Shown here: positions 53,116-60,790 of the stretch, piece after piece | Position numbering within the stretch: position 1 is the stretch's first letter | How the letters are laid out: every line of letters starts with the position of its first letter | Origin: Halodesulfovibrio spirochaetisodalis | Lineage (GTDB): Bacteria > Desulfobacterota > Desulfovibrionia > Desulfovibrionales > Desulfovibrionaceae | NCBI RefSeq assembly: GCF_001672295.1 | Contig: NZ_JXMS01000006.1 | Coordinates: 78,057 to 142,056 of the forward strand | DNA length: 64,000 nt | Reading direction: 5' to 3' | Made by a program: the position numbers and the translations under genes | Notes under the pieces: generated by a model | The model's database searches: none | What the model was told of the DNA's origin: nothing | What the model saw: the letters and a program-made list of their open reading frames with translations, nothing else

Positions 53116-54294
53116 ATGCCTGACATGACTTACTCTCCGGAAGCGACGCAGGAAGCGTCTTCTGTGACTGAAGCTGGACACAGCAATCTTCAATCAATTG
53201 GTCGTTGGTTAGCTGTTGCAGCCCTCATTTACTGTATGCTGCTTGCTGTCGGAATGATCGGCGCAGGTTTTAAAACTGCCACTGCCGGACAGGCAAAGTC
53301 ACTTTTTGCCTTTGCATCCAACCCGTTTCTTGGACTGATTATCGGTACGGTCTGTACTGCCCTTATCCAGTCCTCAAGTACTGTTACTTCCATTATTGTT
53401 GGCCTTGTAGCAGGCGGCCTGCCTGTCTCCATCGCAATCCCAATGATTATGGGCGCAAACATTGGCACAACCATTACAAACACTATCGTAAGTGCCGGTC
53501 ATATGCGTTGCAGCACTGAATTTAAGCGTGCCTTTTCGGCAGCAACTGTACATGACTTCTTTAACCTGATCGCAGTTATCATCTTCCTGCCACTTGAAAT
53601 TTTCACCGGATTTTTACAAAAATCCAGTTATGCTATCGCCTCCATGTTTGTTGGCGGAACATCCATGAGCATGAAGGGCATGAACTTCATCAAACCGATT
53701 ACCAAGCCTTTGATCGGCAGCGTAAAGGGAATGTTCGGTGGATTTGCTCCTGAAGTTCAGGGGGCAGTTCTCGTTATTCTCGGTATCGGCCTCATCTTCT
53801 GCGCTATCACCATGATGGGCAAACTGCTTAAGAAACTCATGGTAGGTCGTGCTAAAAACATGCTTCACACTGCCATCGGACGCGGCTCCTTTGCTGGCAT
53901 CCTTTCCGGCATGGTTGTTACTGTTCTTGTTCAGTCTTCTTCAACAACAACCAGCCTCATGATTCCACTTGTTGGTTCCGGCATCTTCAGCATGCGCCAG
54001 ATCTACCCGTTTACGTTAGGCAGCAACATCGGCACCTGTGTTACTGCTCTGCTTGCTGCAACAGCAATTGTTGGTGGCAACAGCCTCTTTGCTCTGCAAA
54101 TCGCATTTGTTCACTTACTGTTTAACATCTCAGGCGTGCTTCTTATCTACGGGATTCCGTTTCTGCGCGAAATTCCTCCACGCTGCGCAGAGTGGCTGGC
54201 AGATTACGCTGGACGTAAAAAGCGTTACGCTGCCTGTTACGTTCTTGGAGTGTTCTTCCTGCTGCCTGCAACCTTCATTATTCTTGCTCAGTAG
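53116..54294 (+). CDS. Na/Pi-cotransporter family protein (NptA-like)
   Basis: 392 aa. Two inverted halves each carry the hallmark QSSS motif: TALIQSSSTVTSIIVGL and VLVQSSSTTTSLMIPL, with GANIGTTITNTIVS and GSNIGTCVTALLAA following. About nine membrane segments. The N-terminus has a soluble acidic stretch of about 25 residues. It imports phosphate with sodium or a related anion. Start at ATG 53116 with GGAG upstream. Monocistronic. Confidence 0.93.
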   Translation: MPDMTYSPEATQEASSVTEAGHSNLQSIGRWLAVAALIYCMLLAVGMIGAGFKTATAGQAKSLFAFASNPFLGLIIGTVCTALIQSSSTVTSIIVGLVAGGLPVSIAIPMIMGANIGTTITNTIVSAGHMRCSTEFKRAFSAATVHDFFNLIAVIIFLPLEIFTGFLQKSSYAIASMFVGGTSMSMKGMNFIKPITKPLIGSVKGMFGGFAPEVQGAVLVILGIGLIFCAITMMGKLLKKLMVGRAKNMLHTAIGRGSFAGILSGMVVTVLVQSSSTTTSLMIPLVGSGIFSMRQIYPFTLGSNIGTCVTALLAATAIVGGNSLFALQIAFVHLLFNISGVLLIYGIPFLREIPPRCAEWLADYAGRKKRYAACYVLGVFFLLPATFIILAQ

Positions 54295-54319
54295 CAAACA
54301 GGATAATACAAAGCTTACA

Positions 54320-54353
54320 AAATACCGCGCAGGATCTGCGCGGTATTTTTTTG
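54320..54353 (+). terminator. Terminator of the Na/Pi cotransporter gene
   Basis: AATACCGCGCA (54321-54331) pairs with TGCGCGGTATT (54337-54347), then five more T. Confidence 0.9.
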
Positions 54354-54605
54354 TCTAATGCCAGTTATCCACTGACACTCACAAACAAATGCATACCGAG
54401 GCTACTGCCCCCTTTCAGTCTAGGTGAAATAACTATGTACAGTGCACAGGCACAAGAGAAATTCAAGGCGAAGCATCGTTAATCCCATATCCCCGTTTTA
54501 GTTTCTCGAAACAACATTGCCATGTACGGGGTGCCATCAATCTGATCGTAAACTTTTTTACGTATGTATCTACAATCAAGTAGTTACGGCATATTTTTTT
54601 CCAGT

Positions 54606-54966
54606 AAAAAAGCCTGTCAGAGCTTTACAGGCAGACTGAAACCGTTTACAGAATTGGTTCAGATGATTTCCACCTTTCCAGTAGGAATGGCGGAGACAGT
54701 AAGTTTGCACTACACCTAAACAGTGTAACCGCTTCCGGGAAATGACTGATAGAAGAACATGTACCCCCGTACCTTCTTCTATCGCAGTTTACCGGATGAA
54801 TCTGACATATATATCATCTGGTAATAGGTCGTTATACTTAACGGCTTAGCGCTGCGTGTTGCACATTCTTCGGTAGCATTCAATGGGCGAAATGCTGCCG
54901 GAGTTCCTCAAAAGAGTCCGGGGTTCAGGCGATGGTTACTAGTTCTGAACTCCGGACTCTTTTGCG
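54606..54966 (-). ncRNA. Candidate structured non-coding RNA
   Basis: A gene-free stretch with a chain of hairpins. It holds a 20-bp stem (54909-54928 with 54945-54964, one G-U), TTACCGGATGA/TCATCTGGTAA (54789-54824), and GATAGAAGAA/TTCTTCTATC with an inner GTAC pair (54748-54783). A rod-like stem near 54659-54749 follows. On the minus strand it ends in a classical terminator, GCCTGT/ACAGGC then TTTTTT (54606-54632). It lies between, and apart from, the terminators of both flanking genes, so it looks like an independent transcript. I do not recognise the family. Confidence 0.5.
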
Positions 54967-54976
54967 TTGTACGCAC

Positions 54977-55010
54977 AAAAAAAGGTCAGTCACTATGTGG
55001 CTGACCTTTT
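54977..55010 (-). terminator. Terminator of uspA
   Basis: AAAAGGTCAG (54980-54989) pairs with CTGACCTTTT (55001-55010), with seven T on the minus strand. Confidence 0.88.
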
Positions 55011-55024
55011 CTTTTTTAACGCTG

Positions 55025-55447
55025 CTAATGTTTTTTATGCACAACCAAAACGTTACACGGTGCTTGCTTAAGCACCCTAGTTGTAACGCTTCCAAGTAAA
55101 ATCGAAGCAAGCGGGTTTGTGCCCCGTGGTGCCATAATGATCATATCTACGTTTTCTTTTTCTGCCATACGGGGGATCTCTATGCTTGGAGAGCTATCCA
55201 CAACATGTTCAGTAAATTTTGCCTGATGCTTTTCCAGCAACTCGCGTACGGGAGTCAGAACATGATTCGCGTATTCAAGAGATTCAACTGAAAAATCTTT
55301 GAACTGCTTTAAATTTTGAAAGGTCTCACTGCAATAAAGCACTATAATTTTTGCATCAAATTTTTTTGCCAGATCTAACGCTTCAGCAGCAGCGTTGAGA
55401 GAATATTCCGATCCGTCCACAGGCAACAAAATCTTGGTTATTTCCAT
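55025..55447 (-). CDS. Universal stress protein, UspA family
   Basis: 140 aa from ATG 55447 (MEITKILLPVDGSEYSLNAAAEALDLA) behind GGGAG. The fold markers are ILLPVDGS at the start and IIMAPRGTNPLASILLGSVTTRVLKQAPCNVLVV at the end, whose G-x2-G-like loop and GSVTTRV indicate ATP binding. Cytosolic stress or signalling protein; partner unknown. Monocistronic. Confidence 0.93.
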   Translation of the reverse strand: MEITKILLPVDGSEYSLNAAAEALDLAKKFDAKIIVLYCSETFQNLKQFKDFSVESLEYANHVLTPVRELLEKHQAKFTEHVVDSSPSIEIPRMAEKENVDMIIMAPRGTNPLASILLGSVTTRVLKQAPCNVLVVHKKH

Positions 55448-55670
55448 ACATACACTCCCATCTACCAGCAGAGTTATTCGAACAGCTACTATGATACGTC
55501 CCGCGTACACGCCAAAGCTCTATCAACAGATGAATCTATATATCAAACAAGTCCATCTTCTTTAGCACGCACATCACAGTAGCAAATCAATTTTTGATAA
55601 GAACTTTCTAAGCATAGCGTGCTTAACAATCTGTAGCAATGGGATAAAAAAGATATCATGCATAGTAATA

Positions 55671-55709
55671 AAAAAAGACTGATTCTCATACGAATACAAG
55701 AATCAGCCT
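55671..55709 (-). terminator. Orphan minus-strand terminator-like hairpin
   Basis: CTGATTCT (55679-55686) pairs with AGAATCAG (55699-55706), extended by two flanking pairs, with six T following on the minus strand. The nearest minus gene ends about 560 bp upstream. Confidence 0.65.
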
Positions 55710-55997
55710 CTAGGGGTAGGAAAACCAAAGGATTCCTGGGTAGGGATATACTGTATAAACCCATGTACGATTTGGCGTAAAATATTGCACATGGATGATG
55801 CGTTCATACAGTAAAGACACATATTATTTGCTTTTCATACGAGCAAATATGCTCGGTACTGATAGATAATTTCCCCTTAAATGTAAAGAAGATGCAAAAT
55901 GATGCTGCAAAAAAGAACGTTACAACAGGGTGTTGGTACATCGTAACATGTTTAAGCCCACTCTCTTCACCACAATACAAGACTTCTCCCATAGGAA

Positions 55998-56046
55998 AAC
56001 CCCATCTTACTCCATGATGGATTAAGATGGGGTTAATTTTTTTACC
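55998..56046 (+). terminator. Orphan plus-strand terminator-like hairpin
   Basis: AACCCCATCTTA (55998-56009) pairs with TAAGATGGGGTT (56023-56034), with an inner TCCAT/ATGGA stem and seven T after 56036. No plus-strand gene lies upstream before the minus-strand uspA. Confidence 0.65.
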
Positions 56047-56272
56047 TTTTCTTTTTGCTGTCGAGTTTTCCGAACACATAAACGGAACAGCGTGTCCGGA
56101 AAACTCAACATCAACGCACTTAAAAAGCACGTTATGCGAGGAAGAGTCATCATACCCAAGTGGTGTGAGTAAGCAACTTAATAAATTTCATATAGTCCAT
56201 AACTTTTTTTAAAATACAAAAAACGTTGCTGGACACAACTCATGCGCAGAAATAGAAATTATCGCATTGTAA

Positions 56273-56773
56273 TTATGAAATAAAATATGCCGGATGCAAT
56301 GCAACAGCCCCTTGAGGAACCTCTTTTCCCATTGGAATCATGACGACATGCTCCGGTTGAACCTGATTATACGACAGCCGGGTGTCGTTACGAAAACCAA
56401 AGCGCTTAAAGAATCGGGGATCGCCTTGAGAAACAAGCCCCTTTGCTCCCATTCCATATGTTGCCCGCACTGCCTGAGTAATTAGTGCAGAGCCTACACC
56501 GTGCTTCTGATGTTCTGGTAACACTCCCACAGGTCCAAGATAATACCAGCCAACACCGTTTCCGTTGATAGTAATCGGTGAAATGGTTGCATGGCCGATT
56601 ACTCCGTCTCGTTCATCCTCTGCAACAAGAGATAATGCCAGTGCATTTTCCTCTCGTAATGCATCTACAATCTTATACTCTGATAAATATGAATATTGAT
56701 GCTCATTATACGCATGATATTGGACAGAACGGATTGCATGGGCATCATGAGTATTTTCGGGGCGAATACGCAT
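56273..56773 (-). CDS. GNAT acetyltransferase (YhbS-like)
   Basis: 166 aa from ATG 56773 (MRIRPENTHDAHAIRSVQ) behind AAGGAGG. GNAT motif A is YYLGPVGVLPEHQKHGVGSALI, giving the acetyl-CoA pyrophosphate loop (HKHGVGSA). The FYKRFGF-like block FFKRFGF near the end is typical of YhbS. Acyl acceptor unknown. The 17 upstream residues to 56824 overlap the control region of the next gene and lack a site. Confidence 0.9.
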   Translation of the reverse strand: MRIRPENTHDAHAIRSVQYHAYNEHQYSYLSEYKIVDALREENALALSLVAEDERDGVIGHATISPITINGNGVGWYYLGPVGVLPEHQKHGVGSALITQAVRATYGMGAKGLVSQGDPRFFKRFGFRNDTRLSYNQVQPEHVVMIPMGKEVPQGAVALHPAYFIS

Positions 56774-56980
56774 AGCAGCCTCCTTAAAGCGACTTTTCCT
56801 ATAGGCTAATCTGTATTGTACCATACTTTAACGGCACTGTATTCTCAGCTACACAAAAAATACTTTTTGCAGCATGAATATCACCTGAAGTGCCTGAATG
56901 CTGTCGAGTCCCGCCTCTTTTATTACCCCTGCAAAACATGTATCATGCCCCTCGATCACAACAATTATCACGAGGAAAAT

Positions 56981-58927
56981 ATGACTGCATCAAAACGAAA
57001 CGTATACCTTAAAACAATTCCGCTGAATGAAGCTGTCGCCAAAACTCAAGCTGCACTCGACAGAGACTTGCTGTTACGCAGCAAAATGGTGCCGACACAT
57101 GAAGCTGCCGGACGCGTCTTGTCTGAAGCAGTTTTTGCTGAATTTTCCTCCCCTACCTTCCACAGCGCAGCAATGGACGGTATTGCAGTTATTGCCAAGG
57201 AAACCTTTACAGCACGCGAGGGAGCACCCTTGCGCCTTACAAAAGGGGTATCCTACCTTCCTGTGAATACCGGAAATCCGCTCCCTGAAGGCTATGATGC
57301 CGTTGTTATGATTGAACACGTTGTTTCTGTTGATGAAAACACCGTTGAAATTGAAACTCCGGCGTTCCCATGGCAGCATGTACGCCGCATTGGTGAAGAT
57401 ATCGTTGCCACAGAGCTGCTCTTTCCCCAGAACCAGCAAATTTCAGCCTATGATATCGGAGCATTGCTCAGCGCGGGTATTTGGGAAGTACGTGTGTGGG
57501 AAAAAGTTCGGGTCTGCATTATCCCGACAGGTGATGAGGTGCTTGATTTTGAAAAACGCCCGACGCCTAAACCCGGACAGGTTATTGAAAGCAATTCACA
57601 GGTGCTTGGTGCCATGGCACGAAGCCTTGATTGCATTGTAGACCGCATCCCCCCTGTGCCGGATGTTCCTGAGCTGCTGGAGCAAATTGTCGAAGAAAAA
57701 CTTAACAGCCCGTACCACGTTGTGATCATCTGCGCCGGTTCTTCTGCCGGTTCCAAAGATTTTACCCGCTCCACCATAGCAAGCCTTGGTGATGTAATCG
57801 TGCATGGCGTTGCAGCCATGCCGGGTAAACCTTCCCTGCTGGGCGTATGCAAAGACAAGCTCGTTGCCGGCGCTCCAGGCTATCCTGTAAGCGCAGTCAT
57901 CTGCTTTGAAGAACTGCTTACTCCGCTGATCTCATGGATCAGCCGCAAGCCAGTTCCTGCGCGTCCTGTTGTTGAAGCTGAGCTGACCAGAAAGGTTCCC
58001 TCCAAACTCGGTATTGAAGAATTTTTACGCCTTTCCGTCGGTAAAGTAGGCGATAAATATGTCGCAACGCCGCTTGCCCGCGGTGCAGGGTGCATTACCA
58101 CCATGTCCCGTGCTCAGGGAGTCGGGCGCATTCCACCACAGGCGGAAGGCATAGACCAGAACGCTGTTGTGCACACAGAGCTTCTGGTCGCTGAAAAACG
58201 TCTTGATGAAGTCCTTGTTACCGTAGGCAGCCACGACAACACACTGGATATTCTTTCTGACGAATTAATGGGACTGGACACACCAATGCGTCTTGCGTCC
58301 AGCCATGTCGGTTCAATGGGCGGCATCCTTGCCGTTAAAAACGGTTCCTGCCACATGGCGGGTGCGCACTTGTTTGATCCGGAAACCAAAGACTACAACT
58401 TCCCGTTCATAGAAAAATACCTGCCGGACACTGACCTGACCCTTGTTAACCTTGCTATCCGTCATCAAGGGTTCATTGTTCCAAAGGGTAACCCGAAAAA
58501 TATTTCATCTATAGAAGACCTTGCAGACGGCTCCATCCGATTCCTGAACAGGCAGCGCGGCGCAGGAACTCGCATTCTCTTTGATTATCATCTCAAACAG
58601 GCCGGAATTAAGCCTTCATCTGTCACAGGGTATGATAAAGAAGAATTTACGCACATGGCAGTTGCCGTAAACGTGCTGACAGGTGCTGCTGATACCGGAT
58701 TGGGTATTTACGCTGCAGCAAAAGCGCTCGACCTTGATTTTGTTCCGCTCGCACGCGAACGATACGACCTCATTATTCCAACAGCGCATCTTGAAACACC
58801 GCAGATACAGTCCGTACTGGAATTATTGCAGTCACCTACATTCAAGGCACGCATTGAAGCGCTTGGCGGGTATGAAACCTCTTTGACAGGAACCATTATG
58901 AAACCCGGAATCGGTCTTGGAGAATAA
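56981..58927 (+). CDS. moeA: Molybdopterin molybdenumtransferase MoeA fused to a PBP-like domain
   Basis: 648 aa from ATG 56981 (MTASKRNVYLKTIPLNEAVAKTQ), with GAGGA upstream. Residues 1-400 are MoeA: EAAGRVLSEAVFAEFSSPTFHSAAMDGIAV, PTGDEVLDFEKRPTPKPGQVIESNSQ and ICAGSSAGSKDFT in the catalytic domain, and GAPGYPVSAVICFEELL. Residues 440-648 form a PBP-like domain with TVGSHDNTLDILSD and NRQRGAGTRILFDYHLKQAGI. MoeA inserts Mo or W into molybdopterin; the extra domain resembles a molybdate/tungstate-binding module. The YbhB-like gene follows 1 bp later. Confidence 0.93.
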   Translation: MTASKRNVYLKTIPLNEAVAKTQAALDRDLLLRSKMVPTHEAAGRVLSEAVFAEFSSPTFHSAAMDGIAVIAKETFTAREGAPLRLTKGVSYLPVNTGNPLPEGYDAVVMIEHVVSVDENTVEIETPAFPWQHVRRIGEDIVATELLFPQNQQISAYDIGALLSAGIWEVRVWEKVRVCIIPTGDEVLDFEKRPTPKPGQVIESNSQVLGAMARSLDCIVDRIPPVPDVPELLEQIVEEKLNSPYHVVIICAGSSAGSKDFTRSTIASLGDVIVHGVAAMPGKPSLLGVCKDKLVAGAPGYPVSAVICFEELLTPLISWISRKPVPARPVVEAELTRKVPSKLGIEEFLRLSVGKVGDKYVATPLARGAGCITTMSRAQGVGRIPPQAEGIDQNAVVHTELLVAEKRLDEVLVTVGSHDNTLDILSDELMGLDTPMRLASSHVGSMGGILAVKNGSCHMAGAHLFDPETKDYNFPFIEKYLPDTDLTLVNLAIRHQGFIVPKGNPKNISSIEDLADGSIRFLNRQRGAGTRILFDYHLKQAGIKPSSVTGYDKEEFTHMAVAVNVLTGAADTGLGIYAAAKALDLDFVPLARERYDLIIPTAHLETPQIQSVLELLQSPTFKARIEALGGYETSLTGTIMKPGIGLGE

Positions 58928-58928
58928 T

Positions 58929-59390
58929 GTGAAGTTTTTTAGTCCGGCTTTTGCCGATACAGAAGAAATTCCTAAAAAATACACTTGCGCGGGTGAAGAT
59001 ATTTCGCCGCCACTTGAGTGGTCAGATATTCCTGAAGGAACCAAAAGCCTTGTGCTTATCTGCGATGATCCTGATGCACCGTCCGGCGTATGGGATCACT
59101 GGCTCATGTTTAACATCAGCCCTGAGAGCAATGGGTTAGCCGAAGATACACCTAAGCAGTTTGATCCGTTCAAAGGCACAGGCCACGGCCTTAATAGCTG
59201 GCGCAGAGCATTTTACAACGGCCCCTGTCCGCCTTCTGGAACGCACCGGTACTACTTCAAGCTTTACGCGCTTGATACCCGACTCAGAATTAAACCGGGT
59301 GCCGACAAAGCAGCGATTCTGCGGGGCATGGAAGGGCATATTCTGGATAAAGCACATTTCCACGGCACAGCGACCAGCGGTAGAGAGTAG
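58929..59390 (+). CDS. YbhB/YbcL family (PEBP) protein
   Basis: 153 aa with a GTG start at 58929, 1 bp after the moeA stop and preceded by GGAG. PEBP signatures are present: YTCAGEDISPPLEWSDIPEGTKSLVLICDDPDAP, DHWLMFNI, and GPCPPSGTHRYYFKLYALD. Raf-kinase-inhibitor-like fold; bacterial roles are poorly known. The tight coupling with moeA is of interest. The stop codon overlaps the first base of inverted repeat R7. Confidence 0.92.
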   Translation: MKFFSPAFADTEEIPKKYTCAGEDISPPLEWSDIPEGTKSLVLICDDPDAPSGVWDHWLMFNISPESNGLAEDTPKQFDPFKGTGHGLNSWRRAFYNGPCPPSGTHRYYFKLYALDTRLRIKPGADKAAILRGMEGHILDKAHFHGTATSGRE

Positions 59391-59706
59391 TCTCCGACGG
59401 GCAAGAGTTCTGCCTACCCTAAAGGGCACTTCGCACGCACCCGCAAAGGTGCTCGCCTCTTGCCTCCATTTATACGCGTCTTCAATCTGTTTATTCTCTT
59501 GTTGGAAGCCGCGAACACGCTATCTTTCAGTTATTAAGATCAAAAGGGTTGGCCTCACTTATGAGACCAACCCTTATATATTTAGAGAAAGGTAGTGGTA
59601 TAAAAGCCGCAAATTTCAGCTAAAGAAACGGGCTGGTTTCGCGGCTAAAAGTTTTTGGAGAGTCCAGAGAACCTTGTTTCAACAAGGTTCTTTGGTCGCC
59701 GAAGGC
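59390..59706 (-). repeat. Dispersed modular repeat copy R7 (subtype B, inverted, swapped right module)
   Basis: Reads in the minus direction. The end GTCTCCGACGGGC overlaps the PEBP stop. The right module is a different sequence from R1: GGCAAGAG and CTCTTGCC close a stem enclosing GCACC/GGGTGC and CCCT/AGGG hairpins. The GGGGAC palindrome is missing. Then come the TTGGAAGCCGCG block, HP2 AAAAGGGTTGGCC-type, subtype-B HP1 (GAACCTTGTT/AACAAGGTTC) and GGTCGCCGAAGGC. Confidence 0.82.
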
Positions 59707-59733
59707 ATCCCACTAATGTGCGCCACCGAAGTC

Positions 59734-59997
59734 CTACTTGCGTCGTGTTACCAGATTCAGCAAGAGCCGCGCAATAAACCATGCACTGGCAAAAAGCACA
59801 GCAAGAGCAAGGAAATAGAGCGGAGTACTGGCTGCAAGCTCTGAGTTTCGCAGCATGGTAATGCCGCTAAAGATTATGGCTGCGCTGATAATAAGCTGAA
59901 ACAAGTGATTGGAATCACGAATCACCTTACGGCGTTTGCTCATGAAAAAGCTCATGATCCACACGACTACAAAAAAAAGGACTGCTATCTTAAACAT
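59734..59997 (-). CDS. Small membrane protein, 87 aa
   Basis: Starts at ATG 59997 (MFKIAVLFFVVVWIMSFFMS) behind AAGGAAG, overlapping the end of the aldolase-like gene by 8 bp. Three hydrophobic stretches (about residues 2-20, 35-50 and 58-80), separated by a basic loop SKRRKVIRDSN, with a basic tail NLVTRRK. Family not recognised. Last gene of a three-gene operon. Confidence 0.75.
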   Translation of the reverse strand: MFKIAVLFFVVVWIMSFFMSKRRKVIRDSNHLFQLIISAAIIFSGITMLRNSELAASTPLYFLALAVLFASAWFIARLLLNLVTRRK

Positions 59998-60775
59998 CAG
60001 CTTCCTTTGTTTCCTCAGGTATTGCTGCGATAGCCTGGATGCGGTCAAGGCTTCCTTTCAGATCATCTTGAGGAAGAATCTGATACGGAACAATCACGCC
60101 TTCTGCACCGCAGTTGAGACCGCCCTCCACGGATTTACAGTACCCGTCAAAATTCGCTGCACCATGTGTACCGGTTAACAATACAGGCGCAGTAGATTCA
60201 CCTACTGCTTGAGCAAAACTTTCTGCATGCCCTGAATACGGCACAGCAACAATATCTGCTCCTAGCTCACCACCGAGAAGGATTGAATCCGCAATAAGCG
60301 CACGATCATATTCCTGAACAATCCGGTCACCTTTAGCAAAAATTGAAAGCAAGACCGGAAGCCCGTATGAATGAGCTTCTTCACTAATACTGCCGAAATC
60401 CTGAAGCATCTTCTCTTCATACTCGTTACCGATAGTCAACTGCAATGCCACAGCATCCGCACCTGAGCGAAGTGCTTCAAGCACTGTACACACCACAGTC
60501 CGGTTCCATGAAGGTACCGCATGCTTACTTGCAGTGGCGAGCTGGACAATAAGCGGAAGGGATGGAGGCATAGTTACGCCGAATGTACGGGCAAACCCGT
60601 TGGAAACAAGCGCAGACTGGATTGTCTGCGTATCAACAACCTCCACACAGGCTGCCGCAGAAGCTGCGGCTGGAAATCCGCTCTCCATCCGTGTCTGTTC
60701 AAAAGAAAGGATGACAGATCTGGATTTATTCTCTGTCACAAGCAGACGCTCTCTTCTACGATACATTCCAAGCAT
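59990..60775 (-). CDS. Degenerate DeoC/LacD-type aldolase homologue, probably non-catalytic
   Basis: 261 aa (beta/alpha)8 barrel resembling class I FbaB/DhnA aldolases: GADAVALQLTIGNEYEEKMLQDFG, SYGLPVLLSIFAKG and ELGADIVAVPYSG. The Schiff-base lysine of the family (IVKVPYTG) is Ala177 here, GG-K is replaced by GTHGA, and the phosphate loop GRN by VPYQ. The active site therefore looks lost while the fold is kept. It lies between the N6-methyltransferase and a small membrane protein, in a tight operon. Regulatory or binding role is a guess. Confidence 0.78.
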   Translation of the reverse strand: MLGMYRRRERLLVTENKSRSVILSFEQTRMESGFPAAASAAACVEVVDTQTIQSALVSNGFARTFGVTMPPSLPLIVQLATASKHAVPSWNRTVVCTVLEALRSGADAVALQLTIGNEYEEKMLQDFGSISEEAHSYGLPVLLSIFAKGDRIVQEYDRALIADSILLGGELGADIVAVPYSGHAESFAQAVGESTAPVLLTGTHGAANFDGYCKSVEGGLNCGAEGVIVPYQILPQDDLKGSLDRIQAIAAIPEETKEADV

Positions 60776-60790
60776 AAACTCTCCTGAGGG

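Larger units (their letters stand above)
55448..56272. other. Long gene-free region with several orphan terminators
   Basis: About 825 bp between uspA and the GNAT gene. No credible protein gene: the 108-codon minus ORF (55804-56130) starts at GTG without a ribosome site. It does hold two terminator-like hairpins unlinked to any gene (55671-55709 on minus and 55998-56046 on plus) and a 10-bp inverted repeat (GAGTTTTCCG/CGGAAAACTC, 56063-56106). It may encode small RNAs. Confidence 0.5.

Noticed and set aside
55804..56130. 108-codon minus ORF in the uspA-GNAT gap
   Set aside because: GTG start with no ribosome site and it runs through a terminator hairpin and an inverted repeat.
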